This document shows positions 55,488 through 63,228 of a DNA stretch of 63,228 nt, in pieces. Position numbers and translations under genes: made by a program. Source of the DNA: an uncultured Eubacteriaceae bacterium. GTDB lineage: Bacteria; Bacillota; Clostridia; Lachnospirales; CAG-274. Each line of letters begins with the position of its first letter. Positions within the stretch are counted from its first letter, which is position 1. Where the stretch lies: contig CAMMIW010000012.1 of assembly GCA_946497035.1 (NCBI GenBank), forward strand, positions 1-63,228, written 5' to 3'. Below the pieces are notes generated by a model that was not told the origin of the DNA, ran no database searches, and worked only from the letters and a program-made list of their open reading frames with translations.

Positions 55488-57035
55488 TTATTTAAAATAT
55501 TTATTTATAATATCCCAAGTTGCATCATTTTCGTGGCCTCTTTTCCAACCAGCAATACCTTTAACGTCTAATTTTCTAGCTACTTTCATACGCTCTTCCA
55601 TCGATTTTTCATCTTCTAACCATATTTTTTTAGTTGTACCGTCAGAAAAATATTCTCCGTAATATTGTCTAGTTGTTTCGTCCCATACAATATTGGCGTT
55701 GTTATTTTCTAAAAGGCTTCTAGCTTCGTCCATTTTTAAAGATTTAGATGTAACAGATACCGAGCCATCTGGTTTTTTTGTTTCTGTCCAAACTCTCGTA
55801 TAAAAAGGAACACCCATAATAAGATTATCTTTATTAACAAGCTTTGTAGCCTCTGTCATATATTTTTCTGCCCAAGGTAAAGAAGATACAGAGCCACTTT
55901 CTTTGCTTGTGCTATAGTGTTCATCATAAGCCATAATTATTACATAATCAACTATTTTGCCTACCTCTTTCATTTGATAATGGGCAGTCCACGGTGTAGG
56001 CACATACATATCTACCGATACAATTAAACCATTTTGTTTAAATATAGGCGTAGCTTCTCTTATAAATTGTAAATAATAATCGCCATCTGCTTTTGCCACA
56101 TTTTCAAAATCTATATTAATACCGTCTAAATTATATTTTTTAGCATATTGTAATAAACTATTTATTATTTTCTTTCTTTTTTCTGGGCTACTTAATGTAT
56201 CGTGAGTTATTTTAGCATCAAAACTGTTAGATACAAGCGCCCATAATTGATACCCTTGTTCTTTTGCCCATTTAGCATATTCTATGCTACCTTTGTCTTC
56301 TATATCTCCATTGCTATTTTTTATTTCAAACCAAGTAGGCGATAAAACATCTAATCCGTTTATAGATTTTCTTTTAGCATCACTATCATTTATAGGTTTA
56401 GATGTTTGATCCCAAACAATTTTTATACCGTCTTGTTTTTGGTTAGACACAGGCTCTATATTAGTTGTTGTCGTTTCTGTTGAAGGCTCTTTTGTTGTTT
56501 CTGTTATTGTTTGTGTATTATTAATAATATTATCATTTGTTTGTTCTTCTATAGGTGTTTCTATTATAATAGTTCTTATATTATTATCCCATTCTACGTT
56601 ATAACCTATACTATCAGATATAGCTCTTATAGGTACCATTGTATAACCGTTTATTATTTTAGCAGGCACATCTAATTTTACTACATCTATACTATTTTTT
56701 ATAGCCTCGTTGCTACCTATTTTAAATACTACTGTGTTGTTATCTTTATTTATAGTTGTCTCTTTAGTTTTGTCGTTCCATAAAACCTCTGCTTCCATTT
56801 CTTCAAAAACATCTCTAACAGGAACTAGCGTTCTACCATCTATTATAACAGGCTCCATTTTCAAATTTTCTATTGGTTTGCTATCAATAACAATATGTAT
56901 TTTTTCTGCACTATAATTATGTGTTTTACCATCATATGTAAGTTTTAAATTTACCCAGTTATCATCTGCAAATACATTAAAAGTTAAACATAATGTAAAA
57001 GCAATTAAACAAAAAATATTAATTATTTTTTTCAT
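55488..57035 (-). CDS. Secreted glycoside hydrolase family 18 protein with stalk domain
   Basis: A 515-residue exported enzyme. Signal peptide 1-23. Stalk/Cu_amine_oxidN1 domain about 43-160 (RTLVPVRDVFEEMEAEVLWND, YTMVPIRAISDSIGYNVEWD). Thr/Glu-rich linker 160-200. The GH18 barrel (about 205-515) has DGINIDFE at 304-311 with acid E311, fitting DxxDxDxE, and IIMAYDEHY. This group includes spore-cortex and peptidoglycan N-acetylglucosaminidases (YaaH/SleL-like, which carry LysM in place of the stalk). A cell-wall or spore role is likely but inferred. TAGGAGGAATT precedes the ATG. Confidence 0.88.
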   Translation of the reverse strand: MKKIINIFCLIAFTLCLTFNVFADDNWVNLKLTYDGKTHNYSAEKIHIVIDSKPIENLKMEPVIIDGRTLVPVRDVFEEMEAEVLWNDKTKETTINKDNNTVVFKIGSNEAIKNSIDVVKLDVPAKIINGYTMVPIRAISDSIGYNVEWDNNIRTIIIETPIEEQTNDNIINNTQTITETTKEPSTETTTTNIEPVSNQKQDGIKIVWDQTSKPINDSDAKRKSINGLDVLSPTWFEIKNSNGDIEDKGSIEYAKWAKEQGYQLWALVSNSFDAKITHDTLSSPEKRKKIINSLLQYAKKYNLDGINIDFENVAKADGDYYLQFIREATPIFKQNGLIVSVDMYVPTPWTAHYQMKEVGKIVDYVIIMAYDEHYSTSKESGSVSSLPWAEKYMTEATKLVNKDNLIMGVPFYTRVWTETKKPDGSVSVTSKSLKMDEARSLLENNNANIVWDETTRQYYGEYFSDGTTKKIWLEDEKSMEERMKVARKLDVKGIAGWKRGHENDATWDIINKYFK

Positions 57036-57148
57036 AAATTCCTCCTATGTATAAAATATCATTAATATTTTACAATTTTTTTTATATTAAATCAATAAGC
57101 AAATATTGTATAAATATTGGTTTTATGACAAAATATAACTTATTAAAA

Positions 57149-57175
57149 AGGTAGGCTCTTATAAAAACCTACCTT
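57149..57175 (-). terminator. Terminator between the coiled-coil and GH18 genes
   Basis: AAGGTAGG / CCTACCTT with an 11-base loop, followed on the minus strand by TTTTT. It would end transcription from the coiled-coil membrane gene before GH18. Confidence 0.7.
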
Positions 57176-57197
57176 ATCTACGTAAAAATTTGGGTTC

Positions 57198-57285
57198 TAT
57201 AATAAATGTTAGTTTAACATTATATATTGATAAGACAATAGTCTTATTAAAAAGGAAATATTAGATATATTTTAAACCTTCCTTG
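57198..57285. repeat. Dispersed repeat, copy 2
   Basis: TAACATTATATATTGATAAG plus a palindromic core (TTGATAAGAC-N3-GTCTTATTAA-like), closely matching the copy at 6947-7045. The copy here is preceded by GGGTTCTATAATAAATG, which could be the end of a small insertion element. Non-coding. Confidence 0.45.
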
Positions 57286-57336
57286 TTTAATAACCCCCAA
57301 TAATTTAAAAAACAAATTTTTATATTATTTAGCCTA

Positions 57337-58719
57337 TTAAATATTAGGCTCTATAGTTTTAATATTTTCTTCATCTTCTTCAGATAATAATTTTTCTGCC
57401 TCATTAAAATATGCTTGTATTATTTTTTCTATTACTTTTTCTTTAGATGTATCTTCTAAATTTAATGCTACTATTTTTTCTAATAGTTGTTGATGCTCTT
57501 CTTCTATTTCTTTCATTCTTTCTTCTATTTTTTGTTTTTTAAGCTCCATCTCTCTAAAATATGCTATTTTATTATCTATATTTATAGATTTAGCAAAAGA
57601 TTCTAAAGAAATATTAGCTATAGTTATTTCTTTTTCGGCTAAAAAATCTTCTAGTTGTTGTTGTACCTCATATAATATTTTACCAATATTATCATATCTA
57701 GTTACAATATGTTTATAATTATTAAAATCTTCTAAGTTAGTTTTTAAAATTCGTGAGTTTTTAACATTATATTTTTTATAAGTATAATTTAAAAAATTTA
57801 TATAATAAGAGTATACAACTGTCTTTTTATTTAATAATGTAACCAATTTAGAATATTTTTTTTCATTTAGTTTTAATTCAAAAATAATCTTTTTTCTAAA
57901 AATATATATAAGAACTATTGTAAAAACTAACGTAATACATAAAATAGATAAAGATAAAAAAACAGACTCATTTAAAGAAACAGATATTAATGTTAACACT
58001 ATTATAGCTAACCCAAGAACTATAGATATAGCAAAAGAAAATTTATGAAGAAGCTTATATGCAAATTTCAATTTTTCTCTATCAAGTATAGTTCGCTCTT
58101 TTTCATCTTTTATAAGCTCTATATCTCTAGATAAAAGTCTTTTAGAATTTTCAGCATCTTCTATTTGATATATAGCGTCGTGGGCATCTTCTTCTAAATT
58201 TTCTAATTTATTTATAGAGTCGTTAAAATCGCCCATTTGGTATCTAATACCTCTTCTCTCATTATTTAGCTCTACAAATTTTGTTATGAGATCTTTTAAA
58301 CGCTGGGCATCTTCTTCTGATAAATTATCATAACATTTTAAATCTTCTAATGTAACTTCACATTCTTTTTTCTTCTTATCTAAATATAAACGGTGTCTAT
58401 CAAGCTTTAAACTGTCATCACAAAGCTCTATAGCTTTTAAAACTTTTCCATCATCTTCACTATCTTCTAATAAAAAAACATATTCTCTAAACTTAGAATA
58501 TTCATAAGAATATTCGTTTAAAGTTTGTTTTGAATCTAACACTTCTTCTTGTTTAAATTTAAACTTTGATTTAATATTTGATAAAATATTAGAAAAAAAG
58601 CCCTTTTTCTCTTTCTCTTCTATAAAATTTAATTGTACATCTTCATTTTTTAATAGTTCATTATCCAACGGTTGCTCTAAGGCACTATCAAAAAGGTTAT
58701 CTTCATCATTTGAAACCAT
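57337..58719 (-). CDS. Coiled-coil protein with two central membrane segments
   Basis: A 460-residue protein I do not recognise. The acidic N-terminal ~60 residues are followed by a long helical/coiled-coil region (about 70-220), two membrane segments (about 227-248 and 252-274) separated by only a few residues, and a second helical region (275-450) rich in Glu, Lys and Gln. The hairpin topology puts both coiled coils in the cytosol, an arrangement that could bridge or curve the membrane. AGGAGGC precedes the ATG. Upstream is the ECF operon on the same strand, but a terminator separates them. Confidence 0.65.
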   Translation of the reverse strand: MVSNDEDNLFDSALEQPLDNELLKNEDVQLNFIEEKEKKGFFSNILSNIKSKFKFKQEEVLDSKQTLNEYSYEYSKFREYVFLLEDSEDDGKVLKAIELCDDSLKLDRHRLYLDKKKKECEVTLEDLKCYDNLSEEDAQRLKDLITKFVELNNERRGIRYQMGDFNDSINKLENLEEDAHDAIYQIEDAENSKRLLSRDIELIKDEKERTILDREKLKFAYKLLHKFSFAISIVLGLAIIVLTLISVSLNESVFLSLSILCITLVFTIVLIYIFRKKIIFELKLNEKKYSKLVTLLNKKTVVYSYYINFLNYTYKKYNVKNSRILKTNLEDFNNYKHIVTRYDNIGKILYEVQQQLEDFLAEKEITIANISLESFAKSINIDNKIAYFREMELKKQKIEERMKEIEEEHQQLLEKIVALNLEDTSKEKVIEKIIQAYFNEAEKLLSEEDEENIKTIEPNI

Positions 58720-58824
58720 TTTTAAGCCTCCTTTAATAAATGTTATATATATAATATTTTCAAATATATTATATATTATTATAATTTTTTTTACAATAGT
58801 TTTTATTAATTATATACAAAAAGA

Positions 58825-58843
58825 CTAGATATAATATATCTAG
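58825..58843 (-). terminator. Terminator of the ECF sigma/anti-sigma operon
   Basis: CTAGATATA - A - TATATCTAG, with a TTTTT run on the minus strand, 19 bases beyond the rsiV stop. Confidence 0.7.
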
Positions 58844-58861
58844 CCTGTCTTACAATATCTT

Positions 58862-59707
58862 TTATTTTAAAATATCTTTTATAACATCTGTTGGTATTAT
58901 AAATTCTACCGCTCCCATACTTCCTGGTGCTACCTCATATTCATCAAAACATATAACTAAATTGTTATCTTGGTTAAAATAAAAATTTTGATTTTCATTT
59001 ATTTTTTCAAAGTTACCTGTTGGAATATCTACATCTAAAAAGTATGTTTTACTTTCATCATTAGCCATTTGATCTTTCATTTGTCTTTTTATATCTTCAC
59101 TTATAATATTAATATAATCGCTATCTTCTTTAAATATATCTTTAAGCTCTAATATATTACCAGTATTTTTATCTACATTATATATTTTAGAAAACATATA
59201 ACCACTTGCATTTACTTCTAATCCATTTATTTTTAAGCTAAATAATTTTTCATTATCAGTAATAACATCATATGTTATATCTAAGCTTTTATTATCGCCT
59301 TCGGCAAAATCTTTTTTAAATTGTTCTGTAATCATTTTGATATAACTATCTGTTGTTGCATTAAGCTCTTCTAATTGTTCGTTATTTGTTGCATCTTTTG
59401 CTACAGGAGCTTCCACACTAATGTTTTTATCTTTATCACTATAGTCATTTATTGTAACAACATCTACTATTTTACCTATAACAGGTATTTTGCTCATTGC
59501 CATTGCAATATTAGGGCTTAAATTTGGTAATGCAATAAATGTTGCTAAACCTGCTATACAGGCAACAGATACATATTTAATTTTGTCATTTTTATTTTCT
59601 TTTTTAGCTTGTTCAATACTTTTTTTCATAATAAACACTCCTTCTTGTTTAACATCAATTTTTTCATATTCTTTTTTTAAATGTTCTATTATTTTATTAT
59701 CTTCCAT
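58862..59707 (-). CDS. rsiV: RsiV-type anti-sigma factor (DUF3298)
   Basis: A 281-residue membrane protein. A cytosolic N-terminal domain (1-43) would bind the sigma factor. The membrane segment (44-62) is followed by an AMA signal-peptidase-like site near residue 68-70. The external part has a DUF4163-like region and the DUF3298 signature YEVAPGSMG near the C-terminus. In Bacillus and Clostridioides RsiV binds lysozyme and is then cleaved, freeing SigV. One base separates it from the sigma gene stop, and its ribosome site GGAGG lies inside that gene. Confidence 0.82.
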   Translation of the reverse strand: MEDNKIIEHLKKEYEKIDVKQEGVFIMKKSIEQAKKENKNDKIKYVSVACIAGLATFIALPNLSPNIAMAMSKIPVIGKIVDVVTINDYSDKDKNISVEAPVAKDATNNEQLEELNATTDSYIKMITEQFKKDFAEGDNKSLDITYDVITDNEKLFSLKINGLEVNASGYMFSKIYNVDKNTGNILELKDIFKEDSDYINIISEDIKRQMKDQMANDESKTYFLDVDIPTGNFEKINENQNFYFNQDNNLVICFDEYEVAPGSMGAVEFIIPTDVIKDILK

Positions 59708-59708
59708 T

Positions 59709-60182
59709 TTATACCTCCTTTATAATATTTTCTAATTTTTTAAGACAACGATATAATCTAGATTTTAATGTATTAATATTAACATCTAATATATTTGATA
59801 TATCTTCTAATTTTAAGTCTTCAAAAAATCTTAATATAATGATAGCTTTTTCATCTTCATCTAAAGTGTTTAAAGCATTTTTTAAGTCTATATTTTCATA
59901 TTTATCGTTAAAAGATATATTAACATTTTCTATATCTTCATTTTCATATTTATTTTTTAATAAAAATGTTTTACATTGATTTATAACTATTCTATATATC
60001 CAAGTATCTAAATATTTAATATTTTTTAATGTATTTGCATTTTTTATAGCTTTATATGCACTTTCTTGAACTATATCCATAGTATCGTTATGATTATGTA
60101 CATAAGAAAAAGCTACTTTATAATATTTGTTATAATTCTTTTGTAAATTTTCTTCTATTAGGTAAATTTTCTTTTTTGTCAT
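59709..60182 (-). CDS. sigV: ECF RNA polymerase sigma factor (SigV-like)
   Basis: A 157-residue extracytoplasmic-function sigma factor with region 2 (YYKVAFSYVHNHNDTMDIVQESAYKAIKNA, about 20-50) and region 4 helix-turn-helix (KLEDISNILDVNINTLKSRLYRCLKKLE, about 124-151). The downstream RsiV-type anti-sigma makes SigV the best label; the group controls lysozyme resistance (peptidoglycan O-acetylation, D-alanylation) in relatives. Start ATG at 60182 behind GGTGGGTGGA. Three promoters of the kind it should recognise lie directly upstream. Confidence 0.8.
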   Translation of the reverse strand: MTKKKIYLIEENLQKNYNKYYKVAFSYVHNHNDTMDIVQESAYKAIKNANTLKNIKYLDTWIYRIVINQCKTFLLKNKYENEDIENVNISFNDKYENIDLKNALNTLDEDEKAIIILRFFEDLKLEDISNILDVNINTLKSRLYRCLKKLENIIKEV

Positions 60183-60204
60183 TATTAAATTCCACCCACC
60201 TATT

Positions 60205-60392
60205 TATTAGACTCACTTTTTATTAATAAAGTTTCATTTTTTTTAAATTAATTTATTTTTATTTTTTCTTACATATATTAGACTTTAATTTTTTAATAAA
60301 AGTTTCACTTTTTTAAATTAATTTGTTTTTATTTTTCCTTATGTATATTAGACTTTAAATTTTTAATAAAAGTTTCATTTTTTAAATTTTTT
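60205..60392 (-). repeat. Tandem array of three ECF-type promoters
   Basis: Two full 70-71-bp units and a partial third. Each holds minus-strand TGAAAC, a 17-base spacer (TTTTATTAA-like) and AGTCTA: -35/-10 at 60236-60231/60213-60208, 60307-60302/60284-60279 and 60377-60372/60354-60349. The pattern matches SigV/SigM-type promoters (TGAAAC - CGTC). The nearest lies about 25 bases before the sigV start codon, pointing to autoregulation in triplicate. Confidence 0.75.
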
Positions 60393-60462
60393 AATAATTA
60401 TGTATACAATACAAATATTTGTTAAAAATAATATTATAATATACAACATTTAGGAGGAAATT

Positions 60463-60723
60463 ATGGAAATATTAAAGGTTTCAGCAAGTTCACAACCAAA
60501 GTCTGTTGCAGGGGCTATAGCAGCAATAGCTAGAAATAATAAAAAAATAGAAATAGAAACAATAGGAGCAGGAGCTGTCAATCAAGCGGTTAAAAGTATA
60601 GCAATAGCTAGAGGGTATGTTGCACCTAATGGCATAGAGCTTATATGCACTCCTGCTTTTTCTCAAATAGATGTTGACGGAGAGCTAAAAACTTCTATTA
60701 AATTTGTTGTTGAAAAAAGATAA
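60463..60723 (+). CDS. spoVS: Stage V sporulation protein S
   Basis: An 86-residue Alba-fold protein. MEILKVSASSQPKSVAGAIAAIARNNKKIEIETIGAGAVNQAVKSIAIARGY (the opening block is nearly invariant in the family) identifies it. It is needed for stage V sporulation and affects septation in Bacillus; nucleic-acid binding is suspected. Divergent from sigV. TAGGAGGAAATT precedes the ATG. Confidence 0.94.
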   Translation: MEILKVSASSQPKSVAGAIAAIARNNKKIEIETIGAGAVNQAVKSIAIARGYVAPNGIELICTPAFSQIDVDGELKTSIKFVVEKR

Positions 60724-60834
60724 TCTTTAAATTTTATTTTTAAATAATATGGGTAATGGAAAATACAAGGTTAATATATATTGTTGCTTACCGCCCATTA
60801 TCCCCAACTATTTATTATAAAACAACTTTAAAAA

Positions 60835-60858
60835 CCCACCTTACAAAATTAAGGTGGG
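60835..60858. terminator. Bidirectional terminator between spoVS and ung
   Basis: CCCACCTTA / TAAGGTGGG (9 bp) with a 6-base loop and T-runs on both sides. A second, bulged hairpin (GGGTAATGG / CCATTATCCC, about 60749-60804) lies between it and spoVS. Confidence 0.8.
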
Positions 60859-60870
60859 TAGTTTTTATAA

Positions 60871-61548
60871 TTATATATTTTCTATTTGCCAATCTATTGG
60901 CTCTATGCCTTTTTGTTTTAAAAATTCATTAGCTTTTGAAAAAGGTTTTGAACCAAAAAAACCTCTATTAGCAGAAAGTGGGCTTGGGTGAACAGATGTT
61001 AAAACAAGGTGATTATTATTTGTTATAAACTGTTTTTTTGATATAGCGTTATTACCCCAAAGTATAAATACCATTGGTTCTTCTTTTTCATTTAAAACTT
61101 GGATAACTTTATCTGTGAAAATTTGCCAACCAATATTTTTATGAGAATTAGCCTGACTATCTATAACTGTTAGCGTAGCATTTAATAATAATACCCCTTG
61201 ATCTGCCCATTTTTTTAAATATCCATTGTTTGGCACATATAATCCTAAATCTGTAGAAAGCTCTTTATATATATTTTGTAATGAAGGTGGAGTTTTTATA
61301 CCTTTATTTACAGAAAAGCTAAGGCCGTGAGCTTGTCCTTTTTGATGGTATGGATCTTGGCCTAATATTAAAACTTTTGTATCTTTATAGCTTGTATAAT
61401 GTAGTGCATTAAATATATCTTCCATAGGAGGATATACTATTTTTGTTTTATAATCTTCTTTTAGCTTATTTCTAAGCTTTAAATAGTAATCTTTTTCAAA
61501 TTCTTCATCTAAATATTTTTTCCAATCATTTTTTAATATTTTTGACAT
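60871..61548 (-). CDS. ung: Uracil-DNA glycosylase
   Basis: A 225-residue repair enzyme removing uracil from DNA. Catalytic D65 in [18 protein letters not shown], and the leucine-loop [13 protein letters not shown] near 187-199. Family 1, ordinary length. It follows a 45-residue ORF by 14 bases on the same strand. Confidence 0.95.
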   Translation of the reverse strand: MSKILKNDWKKYLDEEFEKDYYLKLRNKLKEDYKTKIVYPPMEDIFNALHYTSYKDTKVLILGQDPYHQKGQAHGLSFSVNKGIKTPPSLQNIYKELSTDLGLYVPNNGYLKKWADQGVLLLNATLTVIDSQANSHKNIGWQIFTDKVIQVLNEKEEPMVFILWGNNAISKKQFITNNNHLVLTSVHPSPLSANRGFFGSKPFSKANEFLKQKGIEPIDWQIENI

Positions 61549-61562
61549 ATGTAAAAACCTTC

Positions 61563-61700
61563 CTATTTTATAATATTACCATTTATATATTTTGCATATT
61601 GTTTTATTATTTTTAAATAAGTTTCTTCTATATTAATATTATTTTTTAATATATTTTCATTATCATCTATAAATTCTACTTCAACAAAAATATTTTTCAT
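61563..61700 (-). CDS. 45-residue hypothetical protein upstream of ung
   Basis: ATG at 61700, with AGGAGC 7 bases upstream, opens a frame reading [20 protein letters not shown] and ending [11 protein letters not shown]. It is too short for most ORF lists. Composition is ordinary for this genome, and the ribosome site is good. No family recognised. It is likely co-transcribed with ung. Confidence 0.5.
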   Translation of the reverse strand: MKNIFVEVEFIDDNENILKNNINIEETYLKIIKQYAKYINGNIIK

Positions 61701-61825
61701 ATTATAGCTCCTATTTATTTTAAAATAATATATGCTTCTATTATATAGCCTATTCTTTATATTAATTAATATTAGGTAGATTATATCATATATTTAATTT
61801 ATATTAAATATTTTTAGGAGATTTT

Positions 61826-63199
61826 ATGAAAAAAGCCGTCGCATATGTAAGAATGTCTACCGATAAACAAGATTACTCTATAGAGAGCCAAAAAAGAACT
61901 ATAAAAGAATATGCAAAAAAAAATAATTATAAAATAATAAACTATTTTGAAGATAAAGGTATATCTGGTAGAAATGCAGAAAAACGCCCTGCTTTTATGG
62001 AGATGATAGAAGAAAGTAAAAAAGGTTATTTTGATTATGTTATTATATATGATAGCTCAAGATTTGCAAGAAACTTAGAACAATCTTTAATATATAAATC
62101 TATATTAAAAAAAAATAATGTAACTTTAATATCTATAACCGAGCCTATGTTAGATGATGATAGCCAACTTATAGCAGATGCATTATTTGGCGCTATGAAT
62201 GAGATGTACTCTAGAAAACTATCAAAAGTAGTTAAAAGAGGTATGACAGAAAAAGCGTTAAAAGGAGAATATATATCTTGTGCACCTTATGGATATTTTA
62301 AACCTAAAAATAAGCCTCTTGTTATAATAGAAAAAGAAGCAAAAATAGTAAAAAAAATTTTTGATGAGTTTTTAAAGGGAAAATCACCTTATGCAATAGC
62401 TAAACTATTAAATACTAATAATATAAAAACAAAAAAAGGCAATAGTATAGATACAAGATTTATAAAAAAAATTTTAACAAACCCTACATATAAAGGTTAT
62501 TACCAATTTAAAACAGATGATAAAATTATTTTAAATAAATCTAACCATATACCCATTATAGATGAAAAAACTTTCGATAAAGCACAAATTTTATTTAATA
62601 CAAATAAAAAGAGAATTAATAGTAAAAATAAACCTTTAGAATATAATAAACATTGGCTTGTAGGCTTAATAAAATGTATATATTGTAACAATACTTTTGT
62701 ATATGCAAAATATTATAACAATAGACAAGATAGATTTAGATGTGGAGGATATACTTGTGGTAAATGTGATAGCTCCTTTTCTATAGGTATATATGACATA
62801 GAAAACATAGTTATAGAAAAAATAAAAAAATACTATCCTAACATAATGTATAAAATAAAAATTAATGAAGATGAAAGCCAAAATAAATATACTATTTTAA
62901 AGGAAATAGAAAAATATAAAAAAGCTTTAGAAAAAGCTAAAAATGCCTATCTTTTAGAGATAGATACAATAGAAGAATATAGCCAAAATAAAACATTTTT
63001 TACAAACAAAATAAAAGAGCTAGAAAAAGAAGCTAACAATATTAAAAATAATAAAGATATATTAGAAATATCTATGTTAAATGTTTTAACAGGCAGTTAT
63101 GATATGATATTAAAAAATAAAATGGCTAAGCTTATTATAAATAAAATACTAATAGATGGTAAAAAAAGAAAAATTAAAATTATATTTAATATTTATTAA
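61826..63199 (+). CDS. Large serine site-specific recombinase
   Basis: A 457-residue recombinase. Resolvase catalytic domain 1-150 with nucleophile S11 (YVRMSTDKQ) and arginines in DSSRFARN; recombinase domain about 155-260 (GYFKPKNKPLVIIEKEAKIVKKIFDEF...ILTNPTYKGYY); zinc ribbon with C284, C287, C306, C311 and C314; coiled-coil region about 350-405. This architecture is used by integrative elements, phages and the skin element. AGGAGAT precedes the ATG. sigK here is intact, so it is not a skin recombinase for the copy in this window. No other mobile genes are visible before the edge. Confidence 0.9.
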   Translation: MKKAVAYVRMSTDKQDYSIESQKRTIKEYAKKNNYKIINYFEDKGISGRNAEKRPAFMEMIEESKKGYFDYVIIYDSSRFARNLEQSLIYKSILKKNNVTLISITEPMLDDDSQLIADALFGAMNEMYSRKLSKVVKRGMTEKALKGEYISCAPYGYFKPKNKPLVIIEKEAKIVKKIFDEFLKGKSPYAIAKLLNTNNIKTKKGNSIDTRFIKKILTNPTYKGYYQFKTDDKIILNKSNHIPIIDEKTFDKAQILFNTNKKRINSKNKPLEYNKHWLVGLIKCIYCNNTFVYAKYYNNRQDRFRCGGYTCGKCDSSFSIGIYDIENIVIEKIKKYYPNIMYKIKINEDESQNKYTILKEIEKYKKALEKAKNAYLLEIDTIEEYSQNKTFFTNKIKELEKEANNIKNNKDILEISMLNVLTGSYDMILKNKMAKLIINKILIDGKKRKIKIIFNIY

Positions 63200-63228
63200 G
63201 TTGTATATCATTACAATTTAGACAACAA
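63200..63228. other. Window end beyond the recombinase
   Basis: 29 bases after the recombinase stop; no attachment site can be identified from one side alone. Confidence 0.3.

Larger units (their letters stand above)
57036..57336. other. Intergenic stretch with terminator and repeat copy
   Basis: 300 bases between two minus-strand genes. It holds the terminator at 57149-57175, copy 2 of a dispersed repeat, and a hairpin (AGCCTA/TAGGCT, 57331-57350) that overlaps the end of the next gene. No ORF is supported. Confidence 0.6.

Noticed and set aside
60205..60392. CRISPR-like direct repeats
   Set aside because: Units are 70-71 bp with no spacer/repeat alternation, no cas genes, and they are explained as tandem promoters.

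Overview
The window is very AT-rich (intergenic DNA is almost all A and T) and comes from a spore-forming Clostridia-type Firmicute. The evidence is intact sporulation genes (sigK, spoVT, spoVS), zinc-ribbon S14, an FMN-type FabK with a FabT regulator in the type II fatty-acid operon, and a KOW-domain gene between map and infA. A Lachnospirales-like placement is an inference. Apart from decayed or possible mobile traces near 1.05 kb, 3.1 kb and both copies of a short dispersed repeat, plus a serine recombinase at the right edge, this looks like ordinary chromosomal core.

Layout. 1-450 is the promoter region of a ribosomal RNA operon running leftward out of the window, with three tandem sigma-A promoters. 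0.45-1.2 kb holds a UPF0291 protein, tRNA-Ser(GCU) and a remnant of an IS30-type transposase. 1.4-3.0 kb carries 5-formyl-THF cyclo-ligase and DAHP synthase. 3.3-6.9 kb has sigK, then two divergent paralogous secreted stalk-domain proteins. 7.1-23.4 kb is the S10-spc-alpha ribosomal supercluster, all on the minus strand from rpsJ to rplQ, with secY, adk, map, infA and rpoA embedded; it starts at a clear promoter followed by a long structured leader RNA. 23.6-28.6 kb holds a YhgE/Pip membrane protein, two PepSY proteins and a divergent secreted HExxH metalloprotease. 28.6-35.9 kb is a minus-strand block ispE-vanZ-pcrA-murA-ftsQ-ftsZ. 36.0-46.2 kb is the plus-strand fatty-acid operon fabT-fabH-(small membrane protein)-fabK-fabD-fabG-fabF-accB-fabZ-accC-accD-accA, followed by a nicotinamidase-like gene. 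46.3-58.7 kb mixes glmM, aroE, abgT, a leucine-rich-repeat protein, spoVT, nadE, a rhodanese, a GH18 enzyme and a coiled-coil membrane protein. 58.9-60.4 kb is an ECF sigma/RsiV-type anti-sigma operon preceded by three tandem copies of an ECF-type promoter. 60.4-63.2 kb has spoVS, ung with a 45-residue ORF in front, and the recombinase.

How the parts work together. The ribosomal cluster supplies translation, secretion (SecY) and transcription (RpoA) from one long operon. The fatty-acid operon is self-contained from acetyl-CoA carboxylase to elongation except for acyl carrier protein, whose gene is not here, and it begins with a FabT box lying directly on its promoter. The most interesting candidates for new biology are the triplicated ECF promoter, the PepSY/metalloprotease neighbourhood, the structured S10 leader, and a 33-residue membrane peptide inside the fatty-acid operon.
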